A stretch of 7,456 nt of DNA from Flavobacteriaceae bacterium (GTDB taxonomy: Bacteria > Bacteroidota > Bacteroidia > Flavobacteriales > Flavobacteriaceae), in contig JAESUF010000207.1 of assembly GCA_016763215.1 (NCBI GenBank), positions 1 through 7,456 on the forward strand, in the 5' to 3' direction. The notes beneath the pieces were generated by a model, which was not told the DNA's origin, made no database searches, and was given only the letters and a program-made list of their open reading frames with translations. Below, in pieces: positions 6,894 through 7,456 of the stretch (position 1 is its first letter; each line of letters begins with the position of its first letter). The position numbers were made by a program, and so were the translations under genes.

Positions 6894-7456
6894 TCATTGT
6901 AAATTCTTTTTTGAAGCAAATTTCACAAAAACAACATAAAACAATAAAAACATTGTTATATATACTCCTAGCAATAACCGAGAATTATAAATTTTTGCTG
7001 ATGCTATAAAAAGAATAATTGTAATTATAATACTAAATAAGACAATTAAAACACTTGACTTTATATGAGAATTCCCAAGGTTTAAAAGAATATGATGGGT
7101 GTGATTGTTATCTGCCAAAAATGGATTTCTCTTATTCAATATTCTTAAGATAAATACTCTAGTCATATCAAAAAATGGAAAAACTAAGATGGCTATAACT
7201 ATAAAAATTGAATGATGAGGTACAACCGAAATTGTTTCATAATCTTGAGCTCCTAGTGATAAAAACTTAACAGACATTACTGCAATCGTAAAACCAAGAA
7301 TGAGAGATCCTGTATCTCCCATAAAAATCTTCTTCTTTGTTGAAAAATTAAGGCGTAAAAAAGCGATTAACGCACCTACCATTCCTAAGCATATCACTAC
7401 AAAAAAGGGCTCATCTAATAGGTAGTATACATATCCAAAACAAGATAGAATAACAA
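6894..7456 (-). CDS. WecA/TagO/MraY-family polyprenyl-phosphate sugar-1-phosphate transferase, C-terminal part (cut by window edge)
   Basis: Integral inner-membrane enzyme that transfers a sugar-1-phosphate (often GlcNAc-1-P) from a UDP-sugar to undecaprenyl phosphate, starting surface-polysaccharide synthesis. The frame is open to the right edge. Residues before the GTG at 7397 (FGYVYYLLDEPFFV) continue the same hydrophobic protein, so that GTG is internal and the true start is outside the window. Family signatures visible: a loop before KIFMGDTGSLILG (conserved MGD-GS motif), FPFFDMTRVFILR, and NPFLADNNHTHHILLNLG, matching the cytoplasmic H-x-HH motif of WecA/TagO. Four to six hydrophobic segments are visible, ending in a basic tail, SKKNLQ. 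The missing N-terminal part should hold the DD and DGLAG-type catalytic motifs. The HTHH motif points to the WecA/TagO branch rather than MraY proper. It leads the purD-glycosyltransferase run. Confidence 0.9.
   Translation of the reverse strand, partial: VILSCFGYVYYLLDEPFFVVICLGMVGALIAFLRLNFSTKKKIFMGDTGSLILGFTIAVMSVKFLSLGAQDYETISVVPHHSIFIVIAILVFPFFDMTRVFILRILNKRNPFLADNNHTHHILLNLGNSHIKSSVLIVLFSIIITIILFIASAKIYNSRLLLGVYITMFLLFYVVFVKFASKKNLQ

Noticed and set aside
7395..7397. GTG as the start of the WecA-family gene
   Set aside because: The same frame is open and hydrophobic from here to the right edge, and family members have a long N-terminal membrane part; the gene is simply cut by the window.

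Overview
The window is low-GC, tightly packed bacterial DNA that looks like a chromosomal segment of a member of Bacteroidota, most likely a flavobacterium. The signs are a TonB-dependent receptor with an N-terminal carboxypeptidase-regulatory-like domain, a Bacteroidota-type promoter (TAnnTTTG) before the response regulator, start codons without clear Shine-Dalgarno sequences, and Bacteroidota-style PurD sequence. I see no tRNA, rRNA, CRISPR array, insertion sequence or phage gene.

Left part (1-2637, minus strand): a large outer-membrane TonB-dependent receptor. Its reading frame stops at 10-12, but the family C-terminal motif (EGKGNIIDSG) continues in a neighbouring frame at 31-2 and runs off the left edge. 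This indicates a one-base deletion near 36-40, either a real frameshift or a sequencing error. Next comes a 189-bp divergent intergenic region (2638-2826) holding the most striking non-coding signal of the window: GTTA-type direct repeats at 11-bp spacing (2698-2771), the geometry of the operators bound by PhoB/PhoP/SphR-type response regulators. It is flanked on each side, about 20 bp away, by a promoter-like element.

Centre (2827-4583, plus strand): an OmpR/PhoB-family response regulator followed 11 bp later by a two-TM histidine kinase with almost no periplasmic domain. They form a two-component operon of PhoB/PhoR type. The operator array between them and the receptor suggests that the regulator controls both its own operon and the receptor. 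Phosphate as the signal is an inference, not shown by the sequence.

Right part (4555-7456, minus strand): a three-gene operon-like run read right to left. It starts with the C-terminal part of a WecA/TagO/MraY-family polyprenyl-phosphate sugar-1-phosphate transferase (cut by the right edge). After 25 bp comes purD (GAR synthetase of purine synthesis), and after 4 bp a MurG-like GT-B glycosyltransferase whose 3' end overlaps the kinase gene convergently by 29 bp. The operon therefore mixes cell-surface glycan functions with a purine housekeeping gene.

No previously undescribed enzymatic system is apparent. The features that deserve a second look are the 11-bp operator array and the receptor frameshift.
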